64,000 nt of DNA from Sinomonas atrocyanea (GCF_030812675.1 NZ_JAUSTE010000006.1:124001-188000); one strand, 5' to 3'; counted from the stretch's first letter, positions 1 through 8,199 are shown. Numbers and translations are program-made. Notes: generated from the letters alone by a model not told the origin.

Positions 1-369
1 CTCGAGGTAGGTGATCGCGCCCTCGACCTCGATCGGCGCGATGGTCACGGCCTGCAGGTAGCCCACCCAGCCTGCGGAGAACCCGGCGAGCGCACCGAAG
101 GCGTAGAGGGGGTACCGCGCCGTCCCGCCGGCCACCGGGTAGGCGGCCCCGAGGTCCGCGTGGATCAGGGCGAGCACGATCAGCATGATTGCGGCGATGA
201 GCCACGAGATGATCGAGGCCGGGCCCGCCGACTTCGCGGCGCCCAGGGCCCCGAGCAGCCAGCCCGAACCGATGATGGAGCCGAGCGAGACGAACATGAG
301 TCCCCAGAAGCCGACCACGCGCTTGAGGGGATGCCCGCCGTGGGTAGGGGTGACGACGTCCTGAGCCAT
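1..369 (-). CDS. APC-superfamily amino acid/polyamine permease, N-terminal part (cut by window edge)
   Basis: The first 123 residues of an integral membrane transporter are visible; the rest lies outside the window. The start ATG at 369 is preceded by GGAAAGGG 8 nt upstream. The N-terminus carries the TM1 signature of the APC superfamily, with SLGSIIGSGWLLG in the first membrane helix (Gly-rich unwound region that binds the substrate backbone), followed by a second helix around residues 55-75 and the start of a third. Substrate cannot be told from this fragment. It is transcribed away from the epimerase gene at 533, with 163 bp between them that must hold both promoters. Confidence 0.85.
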   Translation of the reverse strand, partial: MAQDVVTPTHGGHPLKRVVGFWGLMFVSLGSIIGSGWLLGALGAAKSAGPASIISWLIAAIMLIVLALIHADLGAAYPVAGGTARYPLYAFGALAGFSAGWVGYLQAVTIAPIEVEGAITYLE

Positions 370-532
370 GGTGGCCGCCCTTTCCGGGTTGAAGCCTGCC
401 GGGCCCTTCGGACCCGCCCCCAATGACTCCTAGAAGATAAGCCCGGCCGTGATCCGCGCGGAAGGGCTGATCCGCGCGCAATCGGCGATGTGCCCCGGGA
501 CCCGCCGCGAGCGCGTGGGGTAGGTTCGCTGC

Positions 533-1501
533 ATGAGCCGCGTCGTCGTCATCGGTGCCACCGGGCACATCGGGTCCTACCTCGTGCCGCGCCTGGTGCG
601 CGCGGGGCACGACGTCGTGGCGGTGAGCCGCGGAAGCCGGGAGCCCTACGTCGCCACCGCGGAGTGGGCGCTGGTGGAACGGGTCGCCGCGGACCGGGAC
701 GCCGAGGAGGCCGCCGGCACGTTCGGCCGCCGGATCGCCGAGCTGGGGGCAGATGCGGTGGTGGACCTCCTCTGCTTCACCCCCGACTCGGCGCAGCACC
801 TCGTCGACGCCCTCCGTCCCGCCCGGCCCCTCCTGCTCCACTGCGGGAGCATCTGGGTCCACGGGCGCGCGCTTCGCGTCCCGGTCACCGAGGACGAGCC
901 CCGCACGCCGTTCGGCCCCTACGGGACGGGCAAGGCCAACATCGAGGAGCTGCTGCACCGCGAGACGCGCATCGGCGGGGTGCCCGCGGTCGTGCTCCAT
1001 CCCGGTCACATCTCCGGGCCCGGGTGGCCGGTCATCACGCCCGCCGGCAACCTCGACCCCGAGGTGTGGCGGCGTCTGGCCACCGGCGAGCCGCAGGCGC
1101 TGCCGGACCGGGGCCTCGGCATCCTGCACCACGTCCACGCCGACGACGTGGCGCAGGCCTTCGAGCTCGCGCTGCGCCGGCCCGGCGCGGTCGGCTCGAG
1201 CTTCCACGTGGTCTCCGCGCAGGCGATGACGCTGCACGGGCTCGCCGCCGGGGTTGCGGCCTGGTTCGGGCGCGAGCCCGTGCTCGAGTTCGTGGACCCC
1301 GCTGAGTTCGAGCGGCGGTACGGGGCCGAGCATGCCCGGGCCACGTACGAGCACACCGAGCGGAGCATCGCCGCGAGCACCGCCCGCGCCCGCGAGGTGC
1401 TCGGCTACGCGCCCCGCTATTCGTCGCTCGAGGCGCTCAAGGAGTCGCTGCGGTGGCTCGTGGACCACGGCCAGGTCGATGTGGGCGGCCAGTCGTTCTG
1501 A
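533..1501 (+). CDS. NAD-dependent epimerase/dehydratase family protein (extended SDR)
   Basis: A 322-residue extended short-chain dehydrogenase. The N-terminal Rossmann motif GATGHIGS (residues 8-15) binds NAD(P). The active-site Tyr/Lys pair is probably YGTGK near residue 130, and LHPGHISGPG matches the substrate-side loop of nucleotide-sugar epimerase relatives. The substrate is not evident; many actinobacterial relatives are annotated only as epimerases or reductases. No Shine-Dalgarno is seen, but TAGGTT sits exactly 6 nt before the ATG, suggesting a leaderless transcript. The last codons and stop are duplicated just downstream: the 16-mer at 1486-1501 recurs at 1503-1518. Confidence 0.85.
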   Translation: MSRVVVIGATGHIGSYLVPRLVRAGHDVVAVSRGSREPYVATAEWALVERVAADRDAEEAAGTFGRRIAELGADAVVDLLCFTPDSAQHLVDALRPARPLLLHCGSIWVHGRALRVPVTEDEPRTPFGPYGTGKANIEELLHRETRIGGVPAVVLHPGHISGPGWPVITPAGNLDPEVWRRLATGEPQALPDRGLGILHHVHADDVAQAFELALRRPGAVGSSFHVVSAQAMTLHGLAAGVAAWFGREPVLEFVDPAEFERRYGAEHARATYEHTERSIAASTARAREVLGYAPRYSSLEALKESLRWLVDHGQVDVGGQSF

Positions 1502-1558
1502 CCGGCCAGTCGTTCTGAGGCCTGCGCCGGCAGGCCTGCGCCGTCGGGCCGTGCGCCG

Positions 1559-2050
1559 TCAGCGGCCCCACTGCGTGGGCGGCCCGACGACGAGCAGCGC
1601 GGAGACGATCGCGGCGACGGCCACGACCATGCCGGCACCGAGCGCGACGGGGTGGGCGAGGAGCATCCGCAGGGCCCGGCTCGAGAGCGTGTGGTCGCGG
1701 GGATCCTCGGTGGGCTCGCGGCGCCACGCGCCCTCGAGGTGGCCGCGGCGCTCGAGCCGGCGGTCGAACGGGTAGGTCGCGTACGGCACCACGGCTGTGG
1801 CGACCGCGGTCGCGATGCGGGCCAGCGGCCAGCGCTGGTTGACGCCCACGAGCGCGGCCGTCACTGCGTAGGAGACGAACACGATGCCGTGCACCATGCC
1901 CGCCACCTGCACGGGCCAGTCGCCGAGGGCGACGGCATACTTGAGCACCATCCCGAGGATCAGCAGGGTCCAGGTGGCCATCTCGGCCAGGGCGAGCGCC
2001 CGGTAGAGGGAGCGGGGGGTGGAGGCGCGCGGCCGGTCCAGGGTCTTCAT
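1559..2050 (-). CDS. DUF3817 small membrane protein
   Basis: A 163-residue polytopic protein with about three membrane helices (WTLLILGMVLKYAVAL; a helix around VHGIVFVSYAVTAALVG; AVATAVVPYATYPFD), matching the DUF3817 family in length and in the H-G-x-x-F motif. Function of the family is unknown. A C-terminal hydrophobic segment, ALGAGMVVAVAAIVSALLVV, gives a further helix. I prefer ATG at 2050; an in-frame GTG at 2083 has GGAGG upstream but lies inside a dispersed 17-bp repeat (2078-2094), which argues that this stretch is intergenic. The gene converges on the epimerase gene with only 57 bp between the stops. Confidence 0.75.
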   Translation of the reverse strand: MKTLDRPRASTPRSLYRALALAEMATWTLLILGMVLKYAVALGDWPVQVAGMVHGIVFVSYAVTAALVGVNQRWPLARIATAVATAVVPYATYPFDRRLERRGHLEGAWRREPTEDPRDHTLSSRALRMLLAHPVALGAGMVVAVAAIVSALLVVGPPTQWGR

Positions 2051-2148
2051 CGTGGTCACCCGACCATCCTCGCCCACGCGCACGACGGCGCGCCTCCACC
2101 TTTCGGTTGATCCTCGCCCCGGGCGCGCCCTCCCGCGCGGGGCGCCTC

Positions 2149-3087
2149 TCAGTAGCCGGCGGCGGCGTCCACGAGGCCCTCGAGCTCAGCACCGGCCGAG
2201 TACCGGCGCAGGTTCTCGGCGAGGCGCTCCCCGAGCAGCGGACGGATCATCTCGAGGGTGTCCGCGGCGTGGGGGGTGATGAGCGCGTGCGGCTCGTCCC
2301 AGAGCGGATGGCCGTCGGGAAGGGGCTCGGGATCCGTGACGTCGAGCGCCGCGCCGGCGATCGTCCCGGACCGGAGCGCCGCCACCACCGCATCGGTGTC
2401 GACCAGGCCGCCGCGGGCGATGTTCACGAGGACCGCTGTGGGCTTCATGAGGGCGAGCTCCGGGGCACCGATGAGCTTGGAGGTGTCCGCGGTGAGGGCT
2501 GCGGCGACGACCACGACGTCGGCCTCCAGCAGCAGCTCGGCAAGGTGGGCGGGCGTCGTCGTGCTCCTGGCCCCCGGGACCGAGGCGCGGGTGCGGCGTA
2601 CCACGTCGACCTCCATGTCGAACACCCGGAAGAGGCGCAGGATCTCCAGGCCCACGCCGCCGGCGCCGATCACGAGGGCGCGCATCCCGTGCAGGGAGGT
2701 GCCGGTGGCCGGGCCCCACGAGCGGGCGCGGGCCCGTTCGGGCAGGTGGCGCAGCAGCGCGAGGGAGAGGGCGAGGGCATGCTCGGCGACGGGCTTGGCG
2801 TAGGCGCCCTTGGCGCTGGTCCACACCTTCCCGGGGTGCGCGGCGAGGGCGTCCGCGTAGGCCTCGATCCCGGCCGAGGGCAGCTGGACCCAGCGGATCG
2901 AGGGCGTGCCGTCGAGCACGGCGAGGAGGTCGTGCTTCGGGTTGCCGTGGTCGAGGGCGAGGACCTCCGGCTCCCCGTCGAGCCCGACGAGGGTGCCCCC
3001 TCCCGCCTCGATCGCCTCGGTCATGAACGGCAGCAGCTCGCCGTGGACGGCGACGCGGAGGGGCGCGGACGGGGTCTGTGTGGTCAT
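2149..3087 (-). CDS. NAD-dependent D-2-hydroxyacid dehydrogenase
   Basis: A 312-residue cytoplasmic dehydrogenase reducing 2-oxoacids to D-2-hydroxyacids or the reverse. The NAD-binding motif is GAGGVGLE in the middle of the chain. The catalytic triad of the family is present in order: Arg in NIARGGLVD, Glu in DPEPLP and His in ITPHAAD. The N-terminal catalytic half is short and divergent, as in the phosphoglycerate-dehydrogenase-like members with unassigned substrate. TAGTCT lies 6 nt before the ATG with no Shine-Dalgarno, so the message is probably leaderless. It is divergent from the 2H-phosphoesterase gene at 3120 with only 32 bp between the start codons. Confidence 0.88.
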   Translation of the reverse strand: MTTQTPSAPLRVAVHGELLPFMTEAIEAGGGTLVGLDGEPEVLALDHGNPKHDLLAVLDGTPSIRWVQLPSAGIEAYADALAAHPGKVWTSAKGAYAKPVAEHALALSLALLRHLPERARARSWGPATGTSLHGMRALVIGAGGVGLEILRLFRVFDMEVDVVRRTRASVPGARSTTTPAHLAELLLEADVVVVAAALTADTSKLIGAPELALMKPTAVLVNIARGGLVDTDAVVAALRSGTIAGAALDVTDPEPLPDGHPLWDEPHALITPHAADTLEMIRPLLGERLAENLRRYSAGAELEGLVDAAAGY

Positions 3088-3119
3088 AGGGCCAGACTAG
3101 CGGCGCCTACGATCGTGGA
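3088..3119. promoter_or_regulatory. Compact divergent promoter with two -10-like hexamers
   Basis: Only 32 bp separate two divergent start codons. On the minus strand TAGTCT (3094-3099) is 6 nt from the ATG at 3087; on the plus strand TACGAT (3108-3113) is 6 nt from the GTG at 3120. Each -35 region would then lie inside the opposite gene's promoter or coding start, so the two promoters overlap and may interfere. This is a pattern reading, not a mapped start site. Confidence 0.55.
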
Positions 3120-3611
3120 GTGCACCGCTTCGCGATCGTCCTGCCCCTGGCGCCCATGGCCGTCGGCGAGCGGTACGCGGTGCGGGACTGGCCCCTGCAC
3201 ATCACGGTGATGCCCGTCTTCACGACCTGGGCGAGTGCGGCGCAGCTCGCGGCGGACATGGGCGCGGTGGCCGGGCGGACGGCCCCGATCACGGCCGTGG
3301 CCGGCCCGGGGGAACTGTTCGGCCCGCGGCACGACACGCCGGTGGCCCTCGTCGACTCGCCCGAGGTCCGGGCCCTCCACCGAGACCTCGTGGAGGCGCT
3401 GGAGCTCCACGTGCCGACGTTCCGCCGCCCCGACTTCGCCGGCGACGGCTACCGCGCCCACATCACCGCGACCCGGCGCGGCTCCGCGGACGAGGGGCAG
3501 CCGCTGCACCTGGGCCAGCTCGCGCTCGTGGACATGGAGCCCGAGCCGGGCCAGGGGCGGCCGCTCGTGGTGGCGGTCGCGGGGCTCGCCCCGCGGGGGA
3601 CGCGCGCCTGA
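3120..3611 (+). CDS. 2'-5' RNA ligase-like 2H phosphoesterase
   Basis: A 163-residue protein with the two His-x-Thr motifs that define the 2H phosphoesterase superfamily: HITVMP near residue 23 and HITATRRG near residue 115. Relatives act on cyclic or 2'-5' phosphodiester bonds in RNA or nucleotides; the physiological substrate in bacteria is generally unknown. Length fits a single-domain member. The start is GTG at 3120, 6 nt after TACGAT and without a Shine-Dalgarno. The stop is 16 bp from the stop of the convergent LysR gene. Confidence 0.8.
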   Translation: MHRFAIVLPLAPMAVGERYAVRDWPLHITVMPVFTTWASAAQLAADMGAVAGRTAPITAVAGPGELFGPRHDTPVALVDSPEVRALHRDLVEALELHVPTFRRPDFAGDGYRAHITATRRGSADEGQPLHLGQLALVDMEPEPGQGRPLVVAVAGLAPRGTRA

Positions 3612-3627
3612 GGGGCGTTCCCCGAGG

Positions 3628-4551
3628 CTAGCGTGCCGCGTGGAGGGAGCCCTGCGCCCGCTCGGCCATAGCGCGGAAGACCTCGGTGGCCTGCTGCGCG
3701 GCCGGGCTGAGGCGGCGGCCGGCGAGCTGGGCCAGCAGGATCCTCCGGGTGGGCGAGTTCTCGATCGGCACGATCGAGATGTCGGGCCGCAGAGCGCTGA
3801 GCGCGAGCCGGGGGGCCAGGGCGATCCCGATCCCCGCCGCGACCATGCCCTGCGTCTCGTTGTAGTCGTTGGCGGCCAGCGCGATGCGGGGTTCGAAGCC
3901 CGCCCCGCGGCAGAGGCGGCTGAGCACGTCCGCCACGGGGTGCTCGTCGCGGACCACCCACTCCTGGTCGCGCAGGCGGCCCACGCGCACGGGGCCGCCG
4001 CTGGCGAGGGCATGCTCGCGGGGCACCAGGAGCACGGTGGGATCATCCATGAGCGGCGTGATCGCCAGGTCCTCGTCCTTGATGCGCTCCCACGGGTAGT
4101 CCCACAGGAGCGCCAGCTCGATGTCCCGGCGTTTGAGCCGCTCGATGAGCCCGTCGCGCCGGGCGCTCGCCACCGTGACGGCGACCCCTGGATGGCGCGC
4201 ACGGAAGGCGAGCACGACGTCGGGCATCAGCGAGGCCCCGACTGTGGGGAAGGTGCCCAGCCGCAGCTGTCCCCGTCGCAGGCCGGCGAACTCGCCCATC
4301 TCGGCGTGGGCCGCCTCGATCGTCCTGTCGATCTCGTCCGCGTAGCGCAGCAGCGCCGTGCCCGCCTCGGTCAGGACGACGCCCCGGGGGTGCCGCTCCA
4401 CGAGCGCCACCCCCATCTCACGCTCGAGCTTGGAGATCTGCTGGGAGACCGCGGACGTCGTGAAGGACAGGGCCGCCGCGGCCGAGGTCAAGGAGCCCAG
4501 GCGCCCCACTTCCCGCAGGAGATGGAGCCGCCGCAGGTCGAGATCAGCCAT
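3628..4551 (-). CDS. LysR-family transcriptional regulator
   Basis: A 307-residue regulator. Residues 1-60 form the winged helix-turn-helix (LRRLHLLREVGRLGSLT, then AAALSFTTSAVSQQISKLE), followed by the linker helix and a periplasmic-binding-protein-like effector domain from about residue 90. It is divergent from the prpF-dctA pair, so it most likely controls uptake and isomerisation of a di- or tricarboxylate. TAAACT is 6 nt before the ATG (leaderless type), and a dyad AGTAGA-N6-TCTACT at 4569-4586 lies just upstream in the place expected for autoregulation. Confidence 0.9.
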   Translation of the reverse strand: MADLDLRRLHLLREVGRLGSLTSAAAALSFTTSAVSQQISKLEREMGVALVERHPRGVVLTEAGTALLRYADEIDRTIEAAHAEMGEFAGLRRGQLRLGTFPTVGASLMPDVVLAFRARHPGVAVTVASARRDGLIERLKRRDIELALLWDYPWERIKDEDLAITPLMDDPTVLLVPREHALASGGPVRVGRLRDQEWVVRDEHPVADVLSRLCRGAGFEPRIALAANDYNETQGMVAAGIGIALAPRLALSALRPDISIVPIENSPTRRILLAQLAGRRLSPAAQQATEVFRAMAERAQGSLHAAR

Positions 4552-4557
4552 GCCCCG

Positions 4558-4586
4558 AGTTTAGCAAGAGTAGAGGGATGTCTACT
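4558..4586. promoter_or_regulatory. LysR promoter and candidate LysR operator dyad
   Basis: The perfect 6-bp arms AGTAGA (4569-4574) and TCTACT (4581-4586) are separated by GGGATG. The minus-strand -10-like hexamer TAAACT occupies 4558-4563. The dyad resembles the interrupted T-N11-A palindromes bound by LysR proteins, although the T-to-A spacing here is 12. It sits between the divergent regulator and prpF start codons. Confidence 0.5.
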
Positions 4587-4674
4587 TTTCTGCGATTGTG
4601 CTGAACCTTCGCTGCCTCGATCGTAGAAGGAGCAGGCGCTGTGAGGCGCACCACCAAGCGTGAAGGAGAGGACC

Positions 4675-5802
4675 GTGCAACTCCGCGGCCATTGGTATCG
4701 AGGCGGCACGAGCAAGTGCTGGCTCTTCGACGCCCAGGACGTGGCCCGGCACGCCGGCACCCCGGAAGAGGTGCTCCACCTGCTGGCCGACGCGTTCGGT
4801 GCGGCGGACGCCCGGCAGCTCGACGGCGTCGGCGGGGGCACCTCGACCACCTCGAAGGCCGCCGTTATCACCGCGACCCCGGACGGCCCAGCGGACCTCG
4901 ACTACCTCTTCGCGCAGGTCGGGATCGGCGACTCCACCGTCGAGCTGGGGTCCAACTGCGGCAACTGCGCGACCGCCATCGCCCTCTACGCCGTCCAGTC
5001 CGGCATCGTCGCCGCGCAGGAGGGCACCACCCGCGTGAGGATGCGGAACCTCAACACCGGAGCCGTGCTCACGGGGACGATCGCGACGCCCGGCCGCCAC
5101 GTCCCGACCTCGGGGCGGGCCACGGTGCCCGGCAGCAGCGCCCTCGGAGTCCCCGTGAGCCTGTCCTTCCACTCGCCGTGGGGCGGGACCACCGGCAGCG
5201 TGCTGCCGACCGGGAGGCCGGCCGACGCGCTCGCCGTGGGACGGGCCATGCTGAACGTGACGATGGTGGACGCCGGCGCGCCCGCGGCCCTCCTCCGCGC
5301 CGACGAGCTGGGGATCGACCTGTCCTCCATGGACGCCGGCCTCGGCGCGCACCTCCCCCAGCTCATCTCCGTCCGGGCCGCCGCCGGCCTGGCGATGGGC
5401 CTGAGGAAGCCCGAGGAACCGCCGCAGAACGCCATCCCCAAGATCGGGGTCGTGGCGCCCGCGGCGGACTACACCGCGGCCGACGGCACCCTCGTCGCGG
5501 CCGAGAGCCACGACCTGCGCGTGCGCATGCTCTCGATGCTCGCACCGCACCCCGCCATCGGCCTGACCTCCGCGGTCGCGGTCTCCCTCGCTGCCGCGGT
5601 GCCCGGCTCGGTGGTGGCCGGCGCGCTGCCCCCGGCCCACACCGGGCGGCTGCTGCGCCTCGGCACACCCGCCGGCGTCATCACCGCCGAGGTCGTCACC
5701 GACCGCTCGGGCGCGGTCAGCGAAGTCGCCCTCCACCGGGCGGCCCGCCAGCTCGCCGTCGCCGACATCGACGTCGCGCGCCCCATGGCCCAGACGGCCT
5801 GA
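4675..5802 (+). CDS. prpF: PrpF-family isomerase (aconitate / 4-oxalomesaconate type)
   Basis: A 375-residue protein of the PrpF fold, a diaminopimelate-epimerase-like isomerase acting on aconitate-type tricarboxylates or 4-oxalomesaconate. The family hallmarks are present: RGGTSKC at the N-terminus, GVGGGTSTTSKAAVI, and GSNCGNCATAI with paired cysteines. The start is GTG 4675 because AAGGAG lies 6 nt upstream; a GTG 15 nt earlier overlaps that site. It lies 55 bp upstream of dctA on the same strand and is divergent from a LysR gene, which suggests catabolism of an imported carboxylate. Which acid is used cannot be decided here. Confidence 0.85.
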   Translation: MQLRGHWYRGGTSKCWLFDAQDVARHAGTPEEVLHLLADAFGAADARQLDGVGGGTSTTSKAAVITATPDGPADLDYLFAQVGIGDSTVELGSNCGNCATAIALYAVQSGIVAAQEGTTRVRMRNLNTGAVLTGTIATPGRHVPTSGRATVPGSSALGVPVSLSFHSPWGGTTGSVLPTGRPADALAVGRAMLNVTMVDAGAPAALLRADELGIDLSSMDAGLGAHLPQLISVRAAAGLAMGLRKPEEPPQNAIPKIGVVAPAADYTAADGTLVAAESHDLRVRMLSMLAPHPAIGLTSAVAVSLAAAVPGSVVAGALPPAHTGRLLRLGTPAGVITAEVVTDRSGAVSEVALHRAARQLAVADIDVARPMAQTA

Positions 5803-5857
5803 CCACCATCCCCCCGGCCCTGCCGTCAGCTGCAGGCCCCACCCAGGAAGACGTTCA

Positions 5858-7168
5858 ATGAAGATCAAGTCCATCCTCGGACACCTCTATGTCCAAGTCC
5901 TCGTCGGCGTAGCACTCGGCATCCTGGTCGGCGCCCTCTGGCCGGACCTCGGGTCCTCGCTCCAGCCCCTCGGCGACGGCTTCGTCAAGCTCGTGAAGTT
6001 CCTCATCGCCCCGATCGTCTTCTGCACGATCGTCAGCGGCATCACCTCCCTGACGGACACCAAGAAGGTCGGCCCGACCCTGCTGCGCTCGCTCGGCCTC
6101 TTCTACACGCTCACGGCCCTGGCGCTCGCCCTCGGCCTCGGCGCGGTCCTCCTCTTCCAGCCCGGGGCCGGGATGCACATCGACCCGGCCCACCTGAACG
6201 CGTCCGTCGCGTCGAAGTACACGAGCCAGCTGCCCAGCAGCAACCCGGCTGACTTCCTGCTGAACATCATCCCCGCCACCCTCGTGGGGGCGTTCGCCAA
6301 CGGCGAGGTCCTGCCCGTGCTCCTGGTCGCCCTCCTGTGCGGCTTCGCGTTCACCAAGCTCGGCGCACCGGGCAAGCTCGCCCTCGACGTCGTCAACAGC
6401 TTCAACAAGCTCCTGTTCGTCGTCTTCGGCTACGTCATGAAGGTCGCCCCCATCGGCGCCTTCGGCGCCATGGCCTTCACCGTCGGCAAGTACGGCGCGC
6501 ACTCCATCGGCAACCTCGGGATGCTGATCCTGGCCTTCTACGCAGCCTGCATCGCCTTCGTCATCATCGGCCTGGGCTTCCTCGCCAAGGTCACCGGATT
6601 CAGCCTCTGGCGGCTCCTGCGCTACTTCAAGGACGAGTTCCTGATTGTCCTCGCGACCTCCTCGAGCGAGCCCGTGCTGCCGCGCCTGCTCGCCAAGCTC
6701 GAGCGGATCGGCTGCGAGCGCGGCGTCGTCGGGCTTGTCGTCCCTACCGGCTACTCCTTCAACCTCACCGGCACCGCCGTGTACCTCACGCTCGCCTCGA
6801 TGTTCATTGCGCAGGCCTGCGACATCCACCTCAGCTGGGGCCAGATCCTCCTCATGCTCGGCATGATGCTGCTGACCTCCAAGGGCGCAGCCGGAGTCAG
6901 CGGCAGCGGCTTCGTCGCCCTCGTCGCCACCCTGACCGTCATGCCCACCCTCCCGGTCGCGGGCGTCGCCCTGATCGTCGGGATCGACCGCTTCATGAGC
7001 GAGGCACGCGCGCTCACCAGCACCGCCTGCAACATCGTCTCCTGCATCGCCGTCGCCCGCTGGGAGAAGGCCCTGGACACGGACGTCCTCCGGGCCGAGC
7101 TGACCTCCGGCTTCGTCGCCACCGAGACCGAGAAGCAGGCCCTCGCCGCCGCCGTCCCCGCCCACTGA
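5858..7168 (+). CDS. dctA: C4-dicarboxylate transporter DctA (DAACS family)
   Basis: A 436-residue Na+/H+-coupled dicarboxylate symporter of the glutamate/DctA fold. The N-terminus KIKSILGHLYVQVLVGVALG and the PIVFCTIVSGI motif are typical of DctA. Reentrant loop 1 carries the serine-rich LATSSSEPVLPRL, TM7 carries GYSFNLTGTAVY, and the second reentrant loop has TSKGAAGVSGSGF. Length is normal. It is the second gene of a prpF-dctA unit, so it probably imports the acid processed by PrpF as well as succinate, fumarate or malate. Confidence 0.92.
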   Translation: MKIKSILGHLYVQVLVGVALGILVGALWPDLGSSLQPLGDGFVKLVKFLIAPIVFCTIVSGITSLTDTKKVGPTLLRSLGLFYTLTALALALGLGAVLLFQPGAGMHIDPAHLNASVASKYTSQLPSSNPADFLLNIIPATLVGAFANGEVLPVLLVALLCGFAFTKLGAPGKLALDVVNSFNKLLFVVFGYVMKVAPIGAFGAMAFTVGKYGAHSIGNLGMLILAFYAACIAFVIIGLGFLAKVTGFSLWRLLRYFKDEFLIVLATSSSEPVLPRLLAKLERIGCERGVVGLVVPTGYSFNLTGTAVYLTLASMFIAQACDIHLSWGQILLMLGMMLLTSKGAAGVSGSGFVALVATLTVMPTLPVAGVALIVGIDRFMSEARALTSTACNIVSCIAVARWEKALDTDVLRAELTSGFVATETEKQALAAAVPAH

Positions 7169-7275
7169 CCCGGGAAAGCCTCCCGGCGCCGGCTCGCGCA
7201 GCTCGCAACACGCACCCCGAAGGTCGGGGGAGCCGCCGCCGGGACACCACCCATCCGAGCACGAAGGACAGAACC

Positions 7276-7398
7276 ATGGCGCCCACAGCGCTCGATGACA
7301 TCGGGAGCCTCGAGCTCGAGACCTTCGAGGAAGACCTCTGCACCGGCGGCCCCCAGGCCGGGGCCTGCATCTACTGCTCCGGACCGGAAACCGACTGA
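7276..7398 (+). CDS. Small acidic Cys-containing peptide (40 aa), possible RiPP-type precursor
   Basis: A 40-residue ORF starting with ATG after GAAGGA with correct spacing, 107 bp downstream of dctA and followed 15 bp later by a strong hairpin. The N-terminal half is acidic and Leu-rich (SLELETFEEDL); the C-terminal half is Gly/Cys-rich with Cys22, Cys31 and Cys34 (ACIYC). An acidic Leu/Asp/Glu leader with a Cys-containing tail is the general look of ribosomally made, modified peptides, but no modifying enzyme, protease or dedicated exporter is encoded nearby. It could also be a small metal-binding protein. Function unknown; expression support is only the ribosome site and terminator. Confidence 0.55.
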   Translation: MAPTALDDIGSLELETFEEDLCTGGPQAGACIYCSGPETD

Positions 7399-7413
7399 TC
7401 ACGTGGCCCGATC

Positions 7414-7451
7414 CCTCGGACCCCGCCGCTACGCAGCGGCGGGGTCCGAGG
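7414..7451. terminator. Bidirectional terminator hairpin
   Basis: A perfect 17-bp stem (7414-7430 with 7435-7451) around the 4-nt loop ACGC. It follows the small peptide gene on the plus strand and includes the stop codon of the convergent minus-strand gene at 7429. No T-tract follows on either strand. Confidence 0.75.
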
Positions 7452-7680
7452 CGCGCCGGTGGACCTCGTACTCCTCGAACTCGATGATGCGGCGCTCGCC
7501 CGCCGCCGATTCAGCCCAGAAGAGGCCCATGCTCGGATGGATCTCCAGCACACGTCCGGCGAAGTGCCACACGCCGCCAACTCGGGCCTCGATGTCCATG
7601 CCGGGGCTGAGCTCCCTGCACGTCCTGACGCGTCCCGCTCCCACACCGTGTGCCGTAGCCATCACTGCCTCCGCTGTCAT
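7429..7680 (-). CDS. Hypothetical protein, 83 aa
   Basis: A small soluble protein of unknown function. The central part (ELSPGMDIEARVGG followed by FAGRVLEIHPSMGLFW) looks like a small beta-barrel or SH3-like fold with alternating hydrophobic residues. The start at 7680 has GGAGG 5 nt upstream; Met7 is an alternative. Its C-terminal codons lie inside the shared terminator hairpin, so the last residues (SDPAAA) are dictated by that structure. No functional link to its neighbours is evident. Confidence 0.6.
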   Translation of the reverse strand: MTAEAVMATAHGVGAGRVRTCRELSPGMDIEARVGGVWHFAGRVLEIHPSMGLFWAESAAGERRIIEFEEYEVHRRASDPAAA

Positions 7681-7713
7681 CGTGGCCTCCGCTCGTCGAC
7701 GCCTCCGCGGTGC

Positions 7714-8199
7714 CTATACCCCGTCGGGGTCCGGATTATGCGACGGGTCTGCCCGCGGCGCCGGTCCGCTCCGCACCAGGGCCCGGGTGATCCTCGGCTC
7801 CAGCCAGAATACCAGCAGCGTCACCGGGACCCACGCCCAGCTGACCCACTCGGTGACCGCGTCCGCCGCCTCGTGATGGGCGTTGGGCATTCCAGCGCCC
7901 TCGGCCGCGAGCTGCAGCGGGGCTCCCGCCGCGATGCAGAGCGACAGGCCGACGGTCCCGGCGAAGGCGGCCCGCACGAAGACGGCCTGCAGGGTCGGGG
8001 CCCCTTCGCGGGGGCGGTGGTACGCCAGGAGGACCAGCAGGAAGGCGATTCCCAGGACCACCGAGAGGAAGGTCCAGTCGCCGGGCTGGGCGAAGAAGGC
8101 CGCGCCCGCCGCCACGATGGCCGTGGTCAGGGCGCCCGTGTCGACCGCACCCGCCCCGAGGGCGCCATGAGCCCTGTCGTCCGCACCGGCAGCTGTCAT
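7714..8199 (-). CDS. Hypothetical integral membrane protein, 161 aa
   Basis: A short polytopic protein with about four predicted helices: TALTTAIVAAGAAFFA, FLSVVLGIAFLLVLLAY, a third around FAGTVGLSLCIAAGAPLQLA, and WVSWAWVPVTLLVFWLEP near the C-terminus. I do not recognise a family. The start at 8199 is preceded by CACAAT six nt upstream and lacks a Shine-Dalgarno, so the transcript may be leaderless. It lies between the 83-aa gene and the reductase gene, all on the minus strand but with separate spacing. Confidence 0.65.
   Translation of the reverse strand: MTAAGADDRAHGALGAGAVDTGALTTAIVAAGAAFFAQPGDWTFLSVVLGIAFLLVLLAYHRPREGAPTLQAVFVRAAFAGTVGLSLCIAAGAPLQLAAEGAGMPNAHHEAADAVTEWVSWAWVPVTLLVFWLEPRITRALVRSGPAPRADPSHNPDPDGV

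Noticed and set aside
5855-7402. A 515-residue minus-strand frame opposite dctA
   Set aside because: Low-complexity Glu/Asp/Gly-rich shadow of a clear transporter gene; no ribosome site or family.
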